Below are positions 17,836 through 26,536 of a DNA stretch of 64,000 bases, in pieces (position 1 is the first letter of the stretch; every line of letters starts with the position of its first letter). The translations under genes were made by a program, and so were the position numbers. Source of the DNA: an uncultured Bacteriovorax sp. (lineage in GTDB: Bacteria; Bdellovibrionota; Bacteriovoracia; Bacteriovoracales; Bacteriovoracaceae); assembly GCA_946481315.1 (NCBI GenBank), contig CAMLMH010000007.1, positions 1 through 64,000 of the forward strand. Direction: 5' to 3'. Below the pieces are notes generated by a model that was not told the DNA's origin, ran no database searches, and was given only the letters and a program-made list of their open reading frames with translations.

Positions 17836-18393
17836 TTAACACTCCCCGCTTTCTGATAAGTAAACTTCGTAAAGTTTTTGCTCTTTTGGATCAACAACAA
17901 TGAGTTCCACAAAAGAGACTCCACAATATCCTGGACCGTGTCCGGTATAGCCAAATTTAGCTCCCTGTTTTTCAAGACGCTTAATAACCGGTGCCCATTT
18001 GTGGTCGAGATCATAGATTTTTGCCTTAACAGCATTGACATCAATACCCGTTTCATCTCCATAGTTATCATAGTCTTCTATACGCTCTTCCAGGCTGGAG
18101 ATTGCAAAATCTTTCATCTCGATTGCCGATCGGGTCGATGTAAATCCAACGTCCACTTCATCTCCATAGGCCATGTCTTCTATTTCTTTATTGATCAGCT
18201 TTCTTTCTTCATCTTCACCGTATTCTTTTTCCAGCCAGTTCATAAAAATGGATTCAGCATTTTCTCCTTTTACAGAGTGCACGCCCGAACCCATCGCGAG
18301 CTTTCCCAGCAGTTCAACGTCTTCCTTTACTCCACCGTAGACGTTACCAGCAGTGAGTGATGTCAAAAGAATTGTGGCCATTAGTGATCTCAT
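17836..18393 (-). CDS. Small exported acidic protein of unknown function (first of a coupled pair)
   Basis: The 185-aa protein starts at ATG 18393 after AGGAGG. The signal peptide is about 1-19 (VYG-GV). The mature part is very acidic (many Glu and Asp) and ends with 'GPGYCGVSFVELIVVD' and a final Cys, giving a possible Cys-Cys pair. No enzyme motif is seen. Together with the following gene it forms a two-gene unit. The acidic C-terminus with 'VELIVVDPKEQKLYEVYL' resembles a small beta-sheet module and has a distant echo in its partner's 'HELVFFSMKKN' segment. Confidence 0.75.
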   Translation of the reverse strand: MRSLMATILLTSLTAGNVYGGVKEDVELLGKLAMGSGVHSVKGENAESIFMNWLEKEYGEDEERKLINKEIEDMAYGDEVDVGFTSTRSAIEMKDFAISSLEERIEDYDNYGDETGIDVNAVKAKIYDLDHKWAPVIKRLEKQGAKFGYTGHGPGYCGVSFVELIVVDPKEQKLYEVYLSESGEC

Positions 18394-18479
18394 TTTTGCC
18401 TCCTGAATTAAAGTTGAGGCTTTTTACCTGAGCTGTTCGCCCTTCTCAATTAGATTAATAATCTTGTTTTTATCTAATA

Positions 18480-18602
18480 ATGAGATCACCATGCCCCTTA
18501 GCCCATGAAATCCACCCCTTAGGGCTATTGCTTAGAATTTGCAGCGCCCATAAACCAACAGGCATAATAAATAAGTCCCTTCTGCTGAGAACAAATGAAT
18601 AA
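18480..18602 (+). CDS. Possible 40-aa peptide upstream of the radical SAM gene (speculative)
   Basis: An ATG at 18480 opens 40 codons (MRSPCPLAHEIHPLGLLL..., two Cys, three His, ending in NE) whose stop overlaps the start of the radical SAM gene. The 8-nt overlap would fit translational coupling, and RiPP precursors are often encoded immediately upstream of their maturase. Against it: there is no ribosome site, the composition is unremarkable and no Gly-Gly or leader-like motif is seen. Listed only as a candidate to test. Confidence 0.2.
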   Translation: MRSPCPLAHEIHPLGLLLRICSAHKPTGIINKSLLLRTNE

Positions 18603-20487
18603 AAGTTATCCCGTCATATTAATTAAACTGCCGTTTACGTCAGTCTTAAATACACCTTCCTTAGGTCTTTCTATTCTTAAGGCCGCCAATCAAAATGCAG
18701 GAATTTCCACTTTGGTCATTGAGTCGGAAATTGAATTTGCCCATCGAATTGGAACAGATTTGTTTGCTGATCTTGTCTGGCCAAACACAGAAATCTTGTT
18801 TTTTGATTCACTTTTTGCCAGTGTCATGGATCGGGAAAGTCCTATCGATGAAACATATTTCTTGGAAAAATTTAAAAAGTCCTCACTCTCCGGTCCACGG
18901 TCAGAAATTGCAAAAAAATATTCTTTTTTAAACGACGTGAGCAACAAAGGAGACTATCTCTTTAGACTTTTTAAATTTCTCCGTCCTTTATGTGAGAAAT
19001 TCATTGAAGACGTCGCGATCAAAATTCTGACCTTGGAACCAATAATCGTCGGGGCCACAACTACAACCGAACAAACAATGGCATCACTTGCTCTGTTTTC
19101 TAGATTAAAACAAAAGCGGCCTGAGCTGGTGACAGTGATGGGCGGATTTAATTGCGAAGGCTACGCTGGCAGAGTCCTGGTCAAGAATTTTACCTGTCTG
19201 GATGTCGCTTTTTCCGGTGAAGCAGAAAAGCAATTTCCAGAGTTTTGCAGGGATGTTCTGAAAAATGGACTGGATACAGCGATTAGTAATCAACCGGATC
19301 AAATGTGGAACAAATTCAATGTCCATCGGCCGAAAGAGCAGCTACCTCCGATTCGCCTTTCAATCGACACATTGGATGAATCACCTGTCCCTGACTTTGA
19401 TGATTACATTCAGCAATTATATGAAAAAGATTGTCAGGCTCTTGCGCATGTCGTGTTTCCTTTCGTGGCATCCCGGGGATGCTGGTGGGGGGAAAAGTTC
19501 CAATGCACTTTTTGCGGTCTCAGTGATGATGTATTGAAATACAAAAGCAAATCACCGGAAAAAATGCTGTCTGAGATAAAAACATTAAAAAATAAATATA
19601 ACGCCAGAAGATTTGTGGCCGCTGATCTCGCCTTTCCTTTTCACTACCATCAAACATTTATTCCTGAACTGACCAGAGAATGTCAGGGGCAAATTTCGGT
19701 TTATTATCAGGTAAAATCAAATATGAGTTTTAAGGAAGTCACCAATCTTAAACTGGCAGGCATTGATAACGTGCAACCAGGTATTGAAAGTTTTGATAAT
19801 GAAGAATTATGTAATATGAATAAAGGCGTTTCCGGAATTCAGAATCTGGCCTTCATAAAGTATTGTACAATCAATGAAATGACTGTTTCCTGGAATTTAT
19901 TGTATGACAGACATATTACACCGAATGAAAAGTTAGTTAAGCTTGATCAAAATCTCCTCTCATTTATTCATCTTTATCCCCCCTACACCATTCGTCCGCT
20001 TAACTATCCTAAAGACAGTGTTTTTTTTAAGGAACAGGACAAACGAGGATTAAAATTAATACCTCATCCGCTATATGAAAAAATTTACAAACTTGATTCG
20101 AAAGAAGATATTGAAGATCTGGCCTACTGCTATTTAGATATAACCCCCCCCAGAAATTATCACGACCCTCAGGTTATTTCGAGTTTGATGAAAAAATGGT
20201 CTGACTGGAAAAATAAATTTCACTCAAATCAGGCATCGTTAACCTACAGAATTGATAATGAAGTTATTGTTATTGTCGACACCCGACCGGAGCAACCAAT
20301 CGTTCACCATCTGGAGGCAGACGTTTTGTCTTTGCTGGATGCGACTTTTTCCCCTGTTTCACTCACTGATTTAAAAAGCAAAGTGAGTGAAAAAAATTAT
20401 AAGTTGATCGACTGGATGATTGATAATAAATTGTTCTATCGCGATCGGGATAAAATTTTAAATCTCGTACTGGAAGCGAAAAGATAA
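18595..20487 (+). CDS. B12-binding radical SAM protein, RiPP-maturase type
   Basis: The 630-aa protein has an N-terminal cobalamin-binding-like Rossmann region (about 5-235, 'PSLGLSILKAANQNAG' and 'TVMGGFNCEG'). The radical SAM core opens with 'SRGCWWGEKFQCTFCGL': Cys296, Cys304 and Cys307 in a C-x7-C-x2-C spacing instead of the usual C-x3-C-x2-C. That spacing with the WWG is, to my knowledge, the mark of the 'RiPP maturation radical SAM protein 1' (rSAM_ocin) family of peptide C-methyltransferase-like enzymes. The final 100 residues form a separate small domain. No precursor, protease or exporter gene stands beside it, so its substrate is unknown. Confidence 0.85.
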   Translation: MNKSYPVILIKLPFTSVLNTPSLGLSILKAANQNAGISTLVIESEIEFAHRIGTDLFADLVWPNTEILFFDSLFASVMDRESPIDETYFLEKFKKSSLSGPRSEIAKKYSFLNDVSNKGDYLFRLFKFLRPLCEKFIEDVAIKILTLEPIIVGATTTTEQTMASLALFSRLKQKRPELVTVMGGFNCEGYAGRVLVKNFTCLDVAFSGEAEKQFPEFCRDVLKNGLDTAISNQPDQMWNKFNVHRPKEQLPPIRLSIDTLDESPVPDFDDYIQQLYEKDCQALAHVVFPFVASRGCWWGEKFQCTFCGLSDDVLKYKSKSPEKMLSEIKTLKNKYNARRFVAADLAFPFHYHQTFIPELTRECQGQISVYYQVKSNMSFKEVTNLKLAGIDNVQPGIESFDNEELCNMNKGVSGIQNLAFIKYCTINEMTVSWNLLYDRHITPNEKLVKLDQNLLSFIHLYPPYTIRPLNYPKDSVFFKEQDKRGLKLIPHPLYEKIYKLDSKEDIEDLAYCYLDITPPRNYHDPQVISSLMKKWSDWKNKFHSNQASLTYRIDNEVIVIVDTRPEQPIVHHLEADVLSLLDATFSPVSLTDLKSKVSEKNYKLIDWMIDNKLFYRDRDKILNLVLEAKR

Positions 20488-20503
20488 GTTTGCGACAAAA
20501 AAA

Positions 20504-20522
20504 GGGCCCATTTTCTGGGCCC
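20504..20522. terminator. Bidirectional terminator between the radical SAM gene and fusA
   Basis: GGGCCCA-TTTTC-TGGGCCC is a perfect 7-bp stem with a run of A before it and a T-rich stretch after it, so it can stop transcription from both convergent genes. Confidence 0.92.
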
Positions 20523-20555
20523 TCTTCTTTTTGGAGTTTAGGAAAAACTGCAGAC

Positions 20556-22715
20556 CTATTCGGCCTGAGCAGCAAGTTTCTCTTTTCTTTCAGCGATAAC
20601 TTTTTCAGCAACGTTGTTTGGACATGGTTCGTATTTAGCGAATTCCATTGTGTACGAAGCTTTACCAGCTGACATAGAACGAAGAATTGTTGAGTAACCA
20701 AACATTTCTGAAAGTGGAACAAGAGCGTTGATGATAACATCCCCTGTTTCATTTGATTCAGAAGCCTGAATGATCCCGCGACGAGAAGAAAGGTCACCAA
20801 TAACCCCCCCTTGGTACTCATCTGGTGTCTCAACTTCAACTTTCATGATTGGCTCAAGGATAACCGGAGACGCCGCTTTAACCGCTTGTCTCATCGCCAT
20901 ACGAGCAGCGATACGGAAGGCCATATCAGAAGAGTCTACATCGTGGTAACGACCGTCTTGTAGATATACTTCTACGTTAATTAATGGGAATGCCGCTAGT
21001 GGACCTTTGTCCATAACGTCGTTAAATCCTTTTTCACACGAAGCGATGAATTCGTTTGGAATCGCACCACCCTTAATTTCGTTGAAGAATTTAAAGATTT
21101 GTTCGTCATTTTCTTTTTTATCTTCAGTAAGCGGCTTGATCATCCCGATAACGTGACCGAACTGACCAGAACCACCCGTTTGTTTTTTATGAAGATAGTC
21201 GAACTTAGCTTCAGATCTGATCGTCTCACGGTAGTTAACCTGTGGCGCACCAACCTGAACGTCACAGTTGTACTCACGCTTTAAACGCTCAACGTAGATC
21301 TCAAGGTGAAGTTCCCCCATACCCGCGATACGTGTTTCAGCAGATTCTTCATCTGTGTATACGTGGAAAGTTGGATCTTCTTTCATGAATCTTGAAAGAC
21401 CTTTTGAAAGACGAGTTTGTTGATCTTTATCTTTAACAGAGATTGATAGCTCGATAACCGCTGCAGGAACGTGCATCCCTTCACATGAAAGATGTGTTGG
21501 ACCGTCTTCTGCTACGAACGTATCCCCTGAAGCACAGTCGATACCAATTAGAGCGATGATGTCACCAGAACCAACTGATTCAATGTTCTCTCTGTCGTTA
21601 GCGTTCATACGTACGATACGACCAACGCGTACTTTTTTCTTCGTACGAGTGTTAACGATCGTGTCACCTTTATTTAAAGTCCCTTGGTAAATACGAGTGT
21701 AAGTTAACTGACCGAACTGCTCGTCAGTAATCTTAAACGCCATACAAACAAGTGGCTTTGAGTTATCTGGCATAAGTTCAATCTTCTCGCCTTTTTCATT
21801 GTCGATCGCTTTAGGGCGAGCACAAGTTAGCGGAGAAGGAAGGTAGCGAGCTACACCATTAAGAAGTAACTGAACACCTTTGTTCTTAAAAGCAGAACCC
21901 ATGAAGACCGGAGTAAGTTTAAGTGATTGAGTTCCTTTTTTGATAGCTCCGTGAATTTCTTCTTCAGGAACTTCTTCGCCACCAAGGATTTTTTCAACCA
22001 TGTTGTCATCGAATTCAGAAGCAGCATCAAGAAGTTTTTCTCTGAATGCTTCGATATCGTCTGCCATATCAGCAGGAGGTGCTTCAACGCGGATTTTTTC
22101 TCCGTTTTCTCCGTCGAAGTAGTAAGCTTGTCTTGTAATAAGATCAACAACACCTTTGAAGTTTTCTTCAGCGCCAATTGGAAGCTGCATAAGAACAGCG
22201 TTGTGGTAAAGTTTTTCTCTTAAAGCAGCAACACCTTTGTGTGGGTTAGCACCCATACGGTCCATCTTGTTTAAGAAGGCCATACGTGGAACAGAGTAAC
22301 GCTTCATCTGACGGTCAACCGTGATTGACTGAGACTGAACACCAGCAACTGAACAAAGAACTAGAATAGCTCCATCAAGAACGCGAAGTGAACGCTCTAC
22401 TTCAACTGTAAAGTCAACGTGTCCCGGAGTATCGATGATGTTAATGCGGCATTCTTTATCGATGCCTTCAGCATATTTAATACCTTCACCATTAAGACCT
22501 TCCCAGACTACTGTTGTAGCTGCAGAAGTAATCGTGATCCCTTTTTCTTTTTCAAGTTCCATGTGGTCCATTTTCGCACCAGCACCACCACCTCGAACAT
22601 CTTCGATCTTATGGATCTTGTTACAGTAGAAAAGGATGCGCTCAGTAAGCGTCGTTTTCCCTGAGTCGATGTGAGCAGAGATCCCAATGTTTCTGGTCTT
22701 TGCCATTAATTTCAT
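20556..22715 (-). CDS. fusA: Elongation factor G (spirochaete/delta-type, mtEFG1-like)
   Basis: The start is ATG at 22715, 8 nt after GGAGA, giving 719 aa. All EF-G parts are present: G1 '[15 protein letters not shown]', G2/switch I ending '[13 protein letters not shown]', G3 'DTPGHVDF', G4 'NKMDRMG', then domains II-V with '[20 protein letters not shown]' and a C-terminal '[19 protein letters not shown]'. It catalyses ribosomal translocation. The G1 Ser-Gly-Lys with TLTERIL and the '[12 protein letters not shown]' block match mitochondrial EF-G1 and the spdEFG class, not canonical bacterial EF-G (ID-A-GKTT, MDWMEQE). It stands apart from any str operon. Confidence 0.95.
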   Translation of the reverse strand: MKLMAKTRNIGISAHIDSGKTTLTERILFYCNKIHKIEDVRGGGAGAKMDHMELEKEKGITITSAATTVVWEGLNGEGIKYAEGIDKECRINIIDTPGHVDFTVEVERSLRVLDGAILVLCSVAGVQSQSITVDRQMKRYSVPRMAFLNKMDRMGANPHKGVAALREKLYHNAVLMQLPIGAEENFKGVVDLITRQAYYFDGENGEKIRVEAPPADMADDIEAFREKLLDAASEFDDNMVEKILGGEEVPEEEIHGAIKKGTQSLKLTPVFMGSAFKNKGVQLLLNGVARYLPSPLTCARPKAIDNEKGEKIELMPDNSKPLVCMAFKITDEQFGQLTYTRIYQGTLNKGDTIVNTRTKKKVRVGRIVRMNANDRENIESVGSGDIIALIGIDCASGDTFVAEDGPTHLSCEGMHVPAAVIELSISVKDKDQQTRLSKGLSRFMKEDPTFHVYTDEESAETRIAGMGELHLEIYVERLKREYNCDVQVGAPQVNYRETIRSEAKFDYLHKKQTGGSGQFGHVIGMIKPLTEDKKENDEQIFKFFNEIKGGAIPNEFIASCEKGFNDVMDKGPLAAFPLINVEVYLQDGRYHDVDSSDMAFRIAARMAMRQAVKAASPVILEPIMKVEVETPDEYQGGVIGDLSSRRGIIQASESNETGDVIINALVPLSEMFGYSTILRSMSAGKASYTMEFAKYEPCPNNVAEKVIAERKEKLAAQAE

Positions 22716-22828
22716 AATTTTCGTCTCCAAAAAGGTTGTTTACCAAGTAACTTGACTTGTTTTAATTTTTTTAAAATTGCTAACGAGAAAAAATTTACTT
22801 AAGGCCGAATCATAAGGAATTTAGAGAG

Positions 22829-22963
22829 ATGAGTCAATCAAGAATGCACTCGGCTGTGCCAAAAAATAATGAACAAGGAGCATCAAACAAATTGACAAAA
22901 AACCGAAACCTCTCTAAAAAAACCCTTCGGTCTAACGAGCTGATTAAATATAACGAATTCTAA
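22829..22963 (+). CDS. Possible 44-aa small protein upstream of the motility cluster
   Basis: ATG at 22829 follows AAGGAATTTAGAGAG and opens 44 codons of a basic, Asn/Ser/Lys-rich peptide ending KYNEF. Its stop TAAGG provides the ribosome site of the next gene, which would couple the two. A possible promoter lies inside it, which argues against. Low confidence. Confidence 0.3.
   Translation: MSQSRMHSAVPKNNEQGASNKLTKNRNLSKKTLRSNELIKYNEF
22892..22920 (+). promoter_or_regulatory. Candidate sigma-70 promoter for the 22977 gene
   Basis: TTGACA (22892-22897, perfect -35) is followed by 17 nt and TAAAAA (22915-22920, 4 of 6 to TATAAT). It lies 57 bp before the ATG of the 205-aa gene. Confidence 0.4.
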
Positions 22964-22976
22964 GGCAATAACACTT

Positions 22977-23594
22977 ATGAGTGGTGATCTCACTAAACAA
23001 GACCTTTATGAAGGGGTGAAAACCCTGATAGAAACGGACGCTGTTCATGTCCATCTTCCCCAACAAAAGCTTTTCACTCTGTTTTCGGTAGGGTTTCAGT
23101 ACCTGTTGTTTGAATCGACTCGCAAACCGGGAGCTTACATTATTCGGGTTGAAGATGGACAATTGGCGGAGAAACTCGCCAAAAAGGCCAAAGATCCTTC
23201 TACCCGAAAATTTATGTCCTCCCTGCTGCTATCCCGTAAGCTGAAATATGAAAAATCTGTTTTCTATATCGATTATTTTCATATGGGTTCCTGGAACATC
23301 ACCAACGATATTCCCCGGGATAAAATCAAAGCTGCACTAGTGGTAAAAAATACTTCTCCAAAGCTGATGATGGAGTTTGATGAACAGGAAGAAGCTGATT
23401 CGGCCATAATCGACACCATTAAAAATCAGCAGTATCTCAAAATTTTAATGGAGTTCGTACCTCGGACAATTACCATTGCTTTTGAAGAAACATTTGAGGG
23501 TACCACTCCGGTACACTTCCCTTTCATCAAAAAAGAAAAGGAAAAAACCGTTAGCGGTGTCACCATCAACACTGAGATCGACTGGGAAGACTAA
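22977..23594 (+). CDS. Unknown cytoplasmic protein upstream of motA
   Basis: The 205-aa protein has no signal or membrane segment and no family I recognise. It starts with a helical segment ('TKQDLYEGVKTLIETDAVHVHLPQQ'), continues with an alternating strand pattern ('FTLFSVGFQYLLFES', 'AYIIRVEDGQ'), and has a basic middle and acidic tail. The overall look is an alpha/beta binding domain. It lies 129 bp before motA in the same direction, but motA has its own sigma-28 promoter candidate, so functional linkage to motility is only positional. Confidence 0.7.
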   Translation: MSGDLTKQDLYEGVKTLIETDAVHVHLPQQKLFTLFSVGFQYLLFESTRKPGAYIIRVEDGQLAEKLAKKAKDPSTRKFMSSLLLSRKLKYEKSVFYIDYFHMGSWNITNDIPRDKIKAALVVKNTSPKLMMEFDEQEEADSAIIDTIKNQQYLKILMEFVPRTITIAFEETFEGTTPVHFPFIKKEKEKTVSGVTINTEIDWED

Positions 23595-23666
23595 CCCTGC
23601 TTTTTTTGTCAACAAATCAATAAAACTCTTCTGAGAGTCCAACGGATTCGCTAAGCCACTATAAAT

Positions 23667-23693
23667 TAAAGATTTGAAATGCTCTTTCGATAA
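23667..23693 (+). promoter_or_regulatory. Sigma-28 (FliA)-type promoter of motAB
   Basis: TAAAGATT, then exactly 11 nt, then TTCGATAA. The FliA consensus is TAAAGTTT-N11-GCCGATAA; this matches 7 of 8 and 6 of 8 positions with perfect spacing. It lies 30 bp before the motA start and places the stator genes among late flagellar genes. Confidence 0.8.
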
Positions 23694-23723
23694 GATAGCT
23701 GCAAGAGTTATTCGGAGGATTTT

Positions 23724-24581
23724 ATGTTCACTATCGTTGGTGCAATCGTAACTACAGTCTGTGTTATCCTGGGGTATGTTCTCCACCATGGTAACTTAGC
23801 TGTTCTCTGGCAGCCTACCGAGGTCCTCATTATTGGTGGTGCCGCTGTCGGTTCCCTGGTTATGGCCACCAGTCCTTACGTTATTAAAAATATTATTGCC
23901 CGCTGTTTACAGGCCCTCAAGGGAACTGGAGTCAATAAAGCGGCATACATTGAACTTTTGCAGTGTATGTTTGAACTTATCAAAATGGCTTCGGCCAACC
24001 CGATCTCTATTGAACCACACGTCGAGAATCCGGAAGCGAGTGAAATTTTCAAACGCTACCCTACAGTTCTGCATAATCACCACTGCATTGATTTCATCTG
24101 TGACACGTTAAAAGTGCAGATTGCGTCTTCACTTTCTCCTTATGACCTCGAAGATCTGATGAATGCCGACCTGGATATTCTCACCGAAGAAGAACACGTG
24201 CTTGTAGGTTCGATTAACCGAGTATCAGATGCGATGCCGGGTCTGGGTATCGTTGCGGCGGTTCTCGGGGTTGTTATCACCATGGGGAAACTGACTCAGG
24301 GTAAAGAAGTCATCGGTATGTCGGTTGCGGCCGCTCTGGTTGGTACGTTCCTCGGGATTTTGTTCTCATACGGTTATTTGCAGCCGCTGGCAGCTAAAGT
24401 TGAGGCCAATTTAAAAGAAGAAATGCGTTTTATGATCACAGCAAAAATTTGTCTTCTGGCTTTTTCTAAAGGTGTTAATGCCAAAGTTTGTGCTGAGTTC
24501 GGAAGAAGAAGTATCCCGTCTGAGTTCCGTCCAACATTTAAAGAAGTCGACGAAGCGACAGCAAACGCAGGTAAAAAATAA
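23724..24581 (+). CDS. motA: Flagellar motor stator protein MotA
   Basis: The 285-aa protein starts after CGGAGGATTTT and has four membrane spans (about 1-20, 34-52, 170-190 and 200-222). The large cytoplasmic loop between TM2 and TM3 carries the charged residues that touch FliG. The 'GLGIVAAVLGVVITMGKL' and 'VGTFLGILFSYGYLQPLA' segments are the conserved TM3 and TM4 of proton-type MotA. With MotB it forms the proton channel that drives flagellar rotation. It is followed 20 bp later by motB; together they form an operon from the sigma-28 promoter. Confidence 0.95.
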   Translation: MFTIVGAIVTTVCVILGYVLHHGNLAVLWQPTEVLIIGGAAVGSLVMATSPYVIKNIIARCLQALKGTGVNKAAYIELLQCMFELIKMASANPISIEPHVENPEASEIFKRYPTVLHNHHCIDFICDTLKVQIASSLSPYDLEDLMNADLDILTEEEHVLVGSINRVSDAMPGLGIVAAVLGVVITMGKLTQGKEVIGMSVAAALVGTFLGILFSYGYLQPLAAKVEANLKEEMRFMITAKICLLAFSKGVNAKVCAEFGRRSIPSEFRPTFKEVDEATANAGKK

Positions 24582-24601
24582 AATAAGAGAAGGAAATCAT
24601 C

Positions 24602-25366
24602 ATGGCAGATGACAAGCAACCTATCATTATCAAGAGAATTAACAAAGGCCACGCCGGTGCTCATGGCGGTGCCTGGAAAGTTGCTTTCGCCGACTTCATG
24701 ACAGCGATGATGGCCTTCTTCCTCGTTATGTGGCTTATGGGTGCAGATGAAGCAACAAAAGCTGCCATTGCCGATTACTTTACAACCGCCACGATTTTTA
24801 AAGGTGGTGCTGATTCTGTAGGTAAAATTGGTTCTACTCCCAATACGTCTTATTCCATTTTAAATGGTCAGGAAGGAGGCGTAGATCAGAAAGAAGTAAC
24901 CGAGCCAGCAAGGCCGCGACCAGTATATCTGCAGGAGCATAAAGTTCTTTCTCAGTTAGTTGATGAACTTTTTGATGGAAATGCTTTTTCGCCAGAATAT
25001 ACTGATGAATTCCTGAAATTTGCCATTCCGGGAAATATCGTTTTCCAGTTTGGATCAACAGACATCTCTTACGAGGGGAAAAATTACCTGAAAAAGCTCT
25101 CCAATGTTTTTAAGGACTATGAAGGCACAGTTTCCATTATTGGCCATACTGAAAAAGGCGAAGGCGATACCGAACAGGCCAACTGGGAGCTTTCTTTCAA
25201 GCGGGCCATGGCCATCCGCAATTCCCTGATTAAAGATTTCGGTGTACGGGCCGATAAACTAATCCCGGTGGCCCAATCCAGCCAGGTTAGTTCCTCAGAT
25301 GAAGAAGGAAACGGCATTAATCTTAACCGACGGGTTGAATTTATTCTGCGCCATCGAAATTTTTAA
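24602..25366 (+). CDS. motB: Flagellar motor stator protein MotB
   Basis: The 254-aa protein has a short basic N-terminus and one membrane helix 'AWKVAFADFMTAMMAFFLVMW' with the essential proton-carrying Asp31. A plug/linker follows, then an OmpA-like peptidoglycan-binding domain (about 135-250) with 'SIIGHTEKGEGD', 'SFKRAMAIRNSLI' and 'NRRVEFILR'. The WKVAFADFMTAMMAFFLVMWL helix is the H+-type pattern. It anchors the stator to the cell wall. Ribosome site AGAAGGAAATC before the ATG. Confidence 0.95.
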   Translation: MADDKQPIIIKRINKGHAGAHGGAWKVAFADFMTAMMAFFLVMWLMGADEATKAAIADYFTTATIFKGGADSVGKIGSTPNTSYSILNGQEGGVDQKEVTEPARPRPVYLQEHKVLSQLVDELFDGNAFSPEYTDEFLKFAIPGNIVFQFGSTDISYEGKNYLKKLSNVFKDYEGTVSIIGHTEKGEGDTEQANWELSFKRAMAIRNSLIKDFGVRADKLIPVAQSSQVSSSDEEGNGINLNRRVEFILRHRNF

Positions 25367-25445
25367 ACCCTTTCTTACTAAAGTTTATCGCTCAACTATC
25401 CGAACAGGTTGTGAGAGGACCATTTTCCGGTCTCGCTGAGGTTTT

Positions 25446-25703
25446 ATGGATAAAGATAGTTTTTTGCAGACACTCATTTCCCAGTACACGGAAGAGATTG
25501 AAGAAGTTCTTCTGGAAAGCGAACACGTCTATCGCTCCACCATTGATTATGAACTGCTGGATATGAAAGTGTCCCAGTTGATCGTGTGTGCAAAGGTCGA
25601 TGGATTGGAAGAAAAAATTATCTGGGAATTGTTGCAAAAGCGCATCCCATCTTATGTTAATTACGTTAATTACAAAACGGCATCTGGTAAAAAAGCAGCT
25701 TAG
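25446..25703 (+). CDS. Small unknown protein after motB
   Basis: The 85-aa cytoplasmic protein is acidic in its first half and helical, with two short hydrophobic strands ('QLIVCAKVDG') and a basic C-terminal tail ending GKKAA. A GAGGTTTT site precedes the ATG. No family recognised. It follows motB by 79 bp in the same direction and may belong to the same transcript; a motility link is positional only. Confidence 0.65.
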   Translation: MDKDSFLQTLISQYTEEIEEVLLESEHVYRSTIDYELLDMKVSQLIVCAKVDGLEEKIIWELLQKRIPSYVNYVNYKTASGKKAA

Positions 25704-25719
25704 CTCATATCATAGGTGA

Positions 25720-26505
25720 ATGATTGTTGAATTATTCACCTATCTGCATGAAAAATTCAGACACCGAAATGTTTCTCCTTTCGGTCATCTCACGGAAAGC
25801 ATCTCCCTTCGGGAAAAAGAAAGACGCTGCCGGCAATCGTGGCTGCCTCACCTTCAGCACTGCCAGGAATTTATCATTAATCATTGCCAGAATCTCCCTT
25901 CAAAAAGAAGCGTTGTAGTGCTGGGCTCTGGTCCGCTGCACGAAATTCCAATTGAATGGCTTGCATCTAGTTTTAATCGAGTCAAACTAGTGGATGTTGT
26001 GCATTTACAAAGCACAAAAAGACAATATGCTCATTTAACCAATCTGGAATTTATTACTCACGATGTAACTGAACTAGAAGCTGATCTGCTGCAGGGAATT
26101 CTGCATCCAAAAATACCGGTCAGACGCTATGGACATGATTGCGATGTTGTCATTTCTGCCAATATACTCTCTCAGATCCCTTTGCATTTAGACCGTTTTT
26201 TGCGGAAAAAATTCAAACATCTCTCTGAGTCTGATCGGGAAAATTATCTGCTGCAGTCACAACTTAATCATCTCTCCTATCTAAAAAGTTTTGATTGTAC
26301 TGTTTTGCTCTATACCGATGTCGAACGCCGCTATCTCGACAAAACCGGCACGCTGCTGGAAACGGAAAGAGGACATGAACTTTATTTACCAGAAAAAAGT
26401 AAAGAGTGGATCTGGGATGTCTCCCCTCTCCATGAATATGCAAGAGGTGTGCAGGTTAAAATGCTGGTTCAGGGGTTCATACTTAACTCTAAAAAAAGAG
26501 ATTGA
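25720..26505 (+). CDS. SAM-dependent methyltransferase-like protein
   Basis: The 261-aa protein has a Rossmann-type motif 'RSVVVLGSGPLHEIPIEWLA' (glycine-rich motif I, G-S-G-P) followed by 'RVKLVDVVHL' (the acidic residue that usually holds the ribose of SAM). 'LEFITHDVTEL' (motif II) and 'CDVVISANILSQIP' (motif IV-like) follow. This matches class I methyltransferases in layout, but substrate residues are unknown. It starts 16 bp after the previous gene, with an AGGTG site almost touching the ATG, so the true start may differ. 31 bp precede murJ. Confidence 0.65.
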   Translation: MIVELFTYLHEKFRHRNVSPFGHLTESISLREKERRCRQSWLPHLQHCQEFIINHCQNLPSKRSVVVLGSGPLHEIPIEWLASSFNRVKLVDVVHLQSTKRQYAHLTNLEFITHDVTELEADLLQGILHPKIPVRRYGHDCDVVISANILSQIPLHLDRFLRKKFKHLSESDRENYLLQSQLNHLSYLKSFDCTVLLYTDVERRYLDKTGTLLETERGHELYLPEKSKEWIWDVSPLHEYARGVQVKMLVQGFILNSKKRD

Positions 26506-26536
26506 TCTTTTAACAAATGAAACTTTTAATTAAACA

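Noticed and set aside
17835..18071. Upstream extension of the second coupled secreted protein
   Set aside because: It only shadows the first gene of the pair; the signal peptide starts at 17834 with its own ribosome site.
20363..20839. A 158-aa minus-strand frame spanning the fusA/radical SAM boundary
   Set aside because: It is a different-frame shadow of EF-G and is antisense to the radical SAM gene, crossing the terminator.
22744..22754. Palindrome CAAGTAACTTG before fusA as an operator
   Set aside because: Short and without supporting repeats; could be chance in AT-rich sequence.
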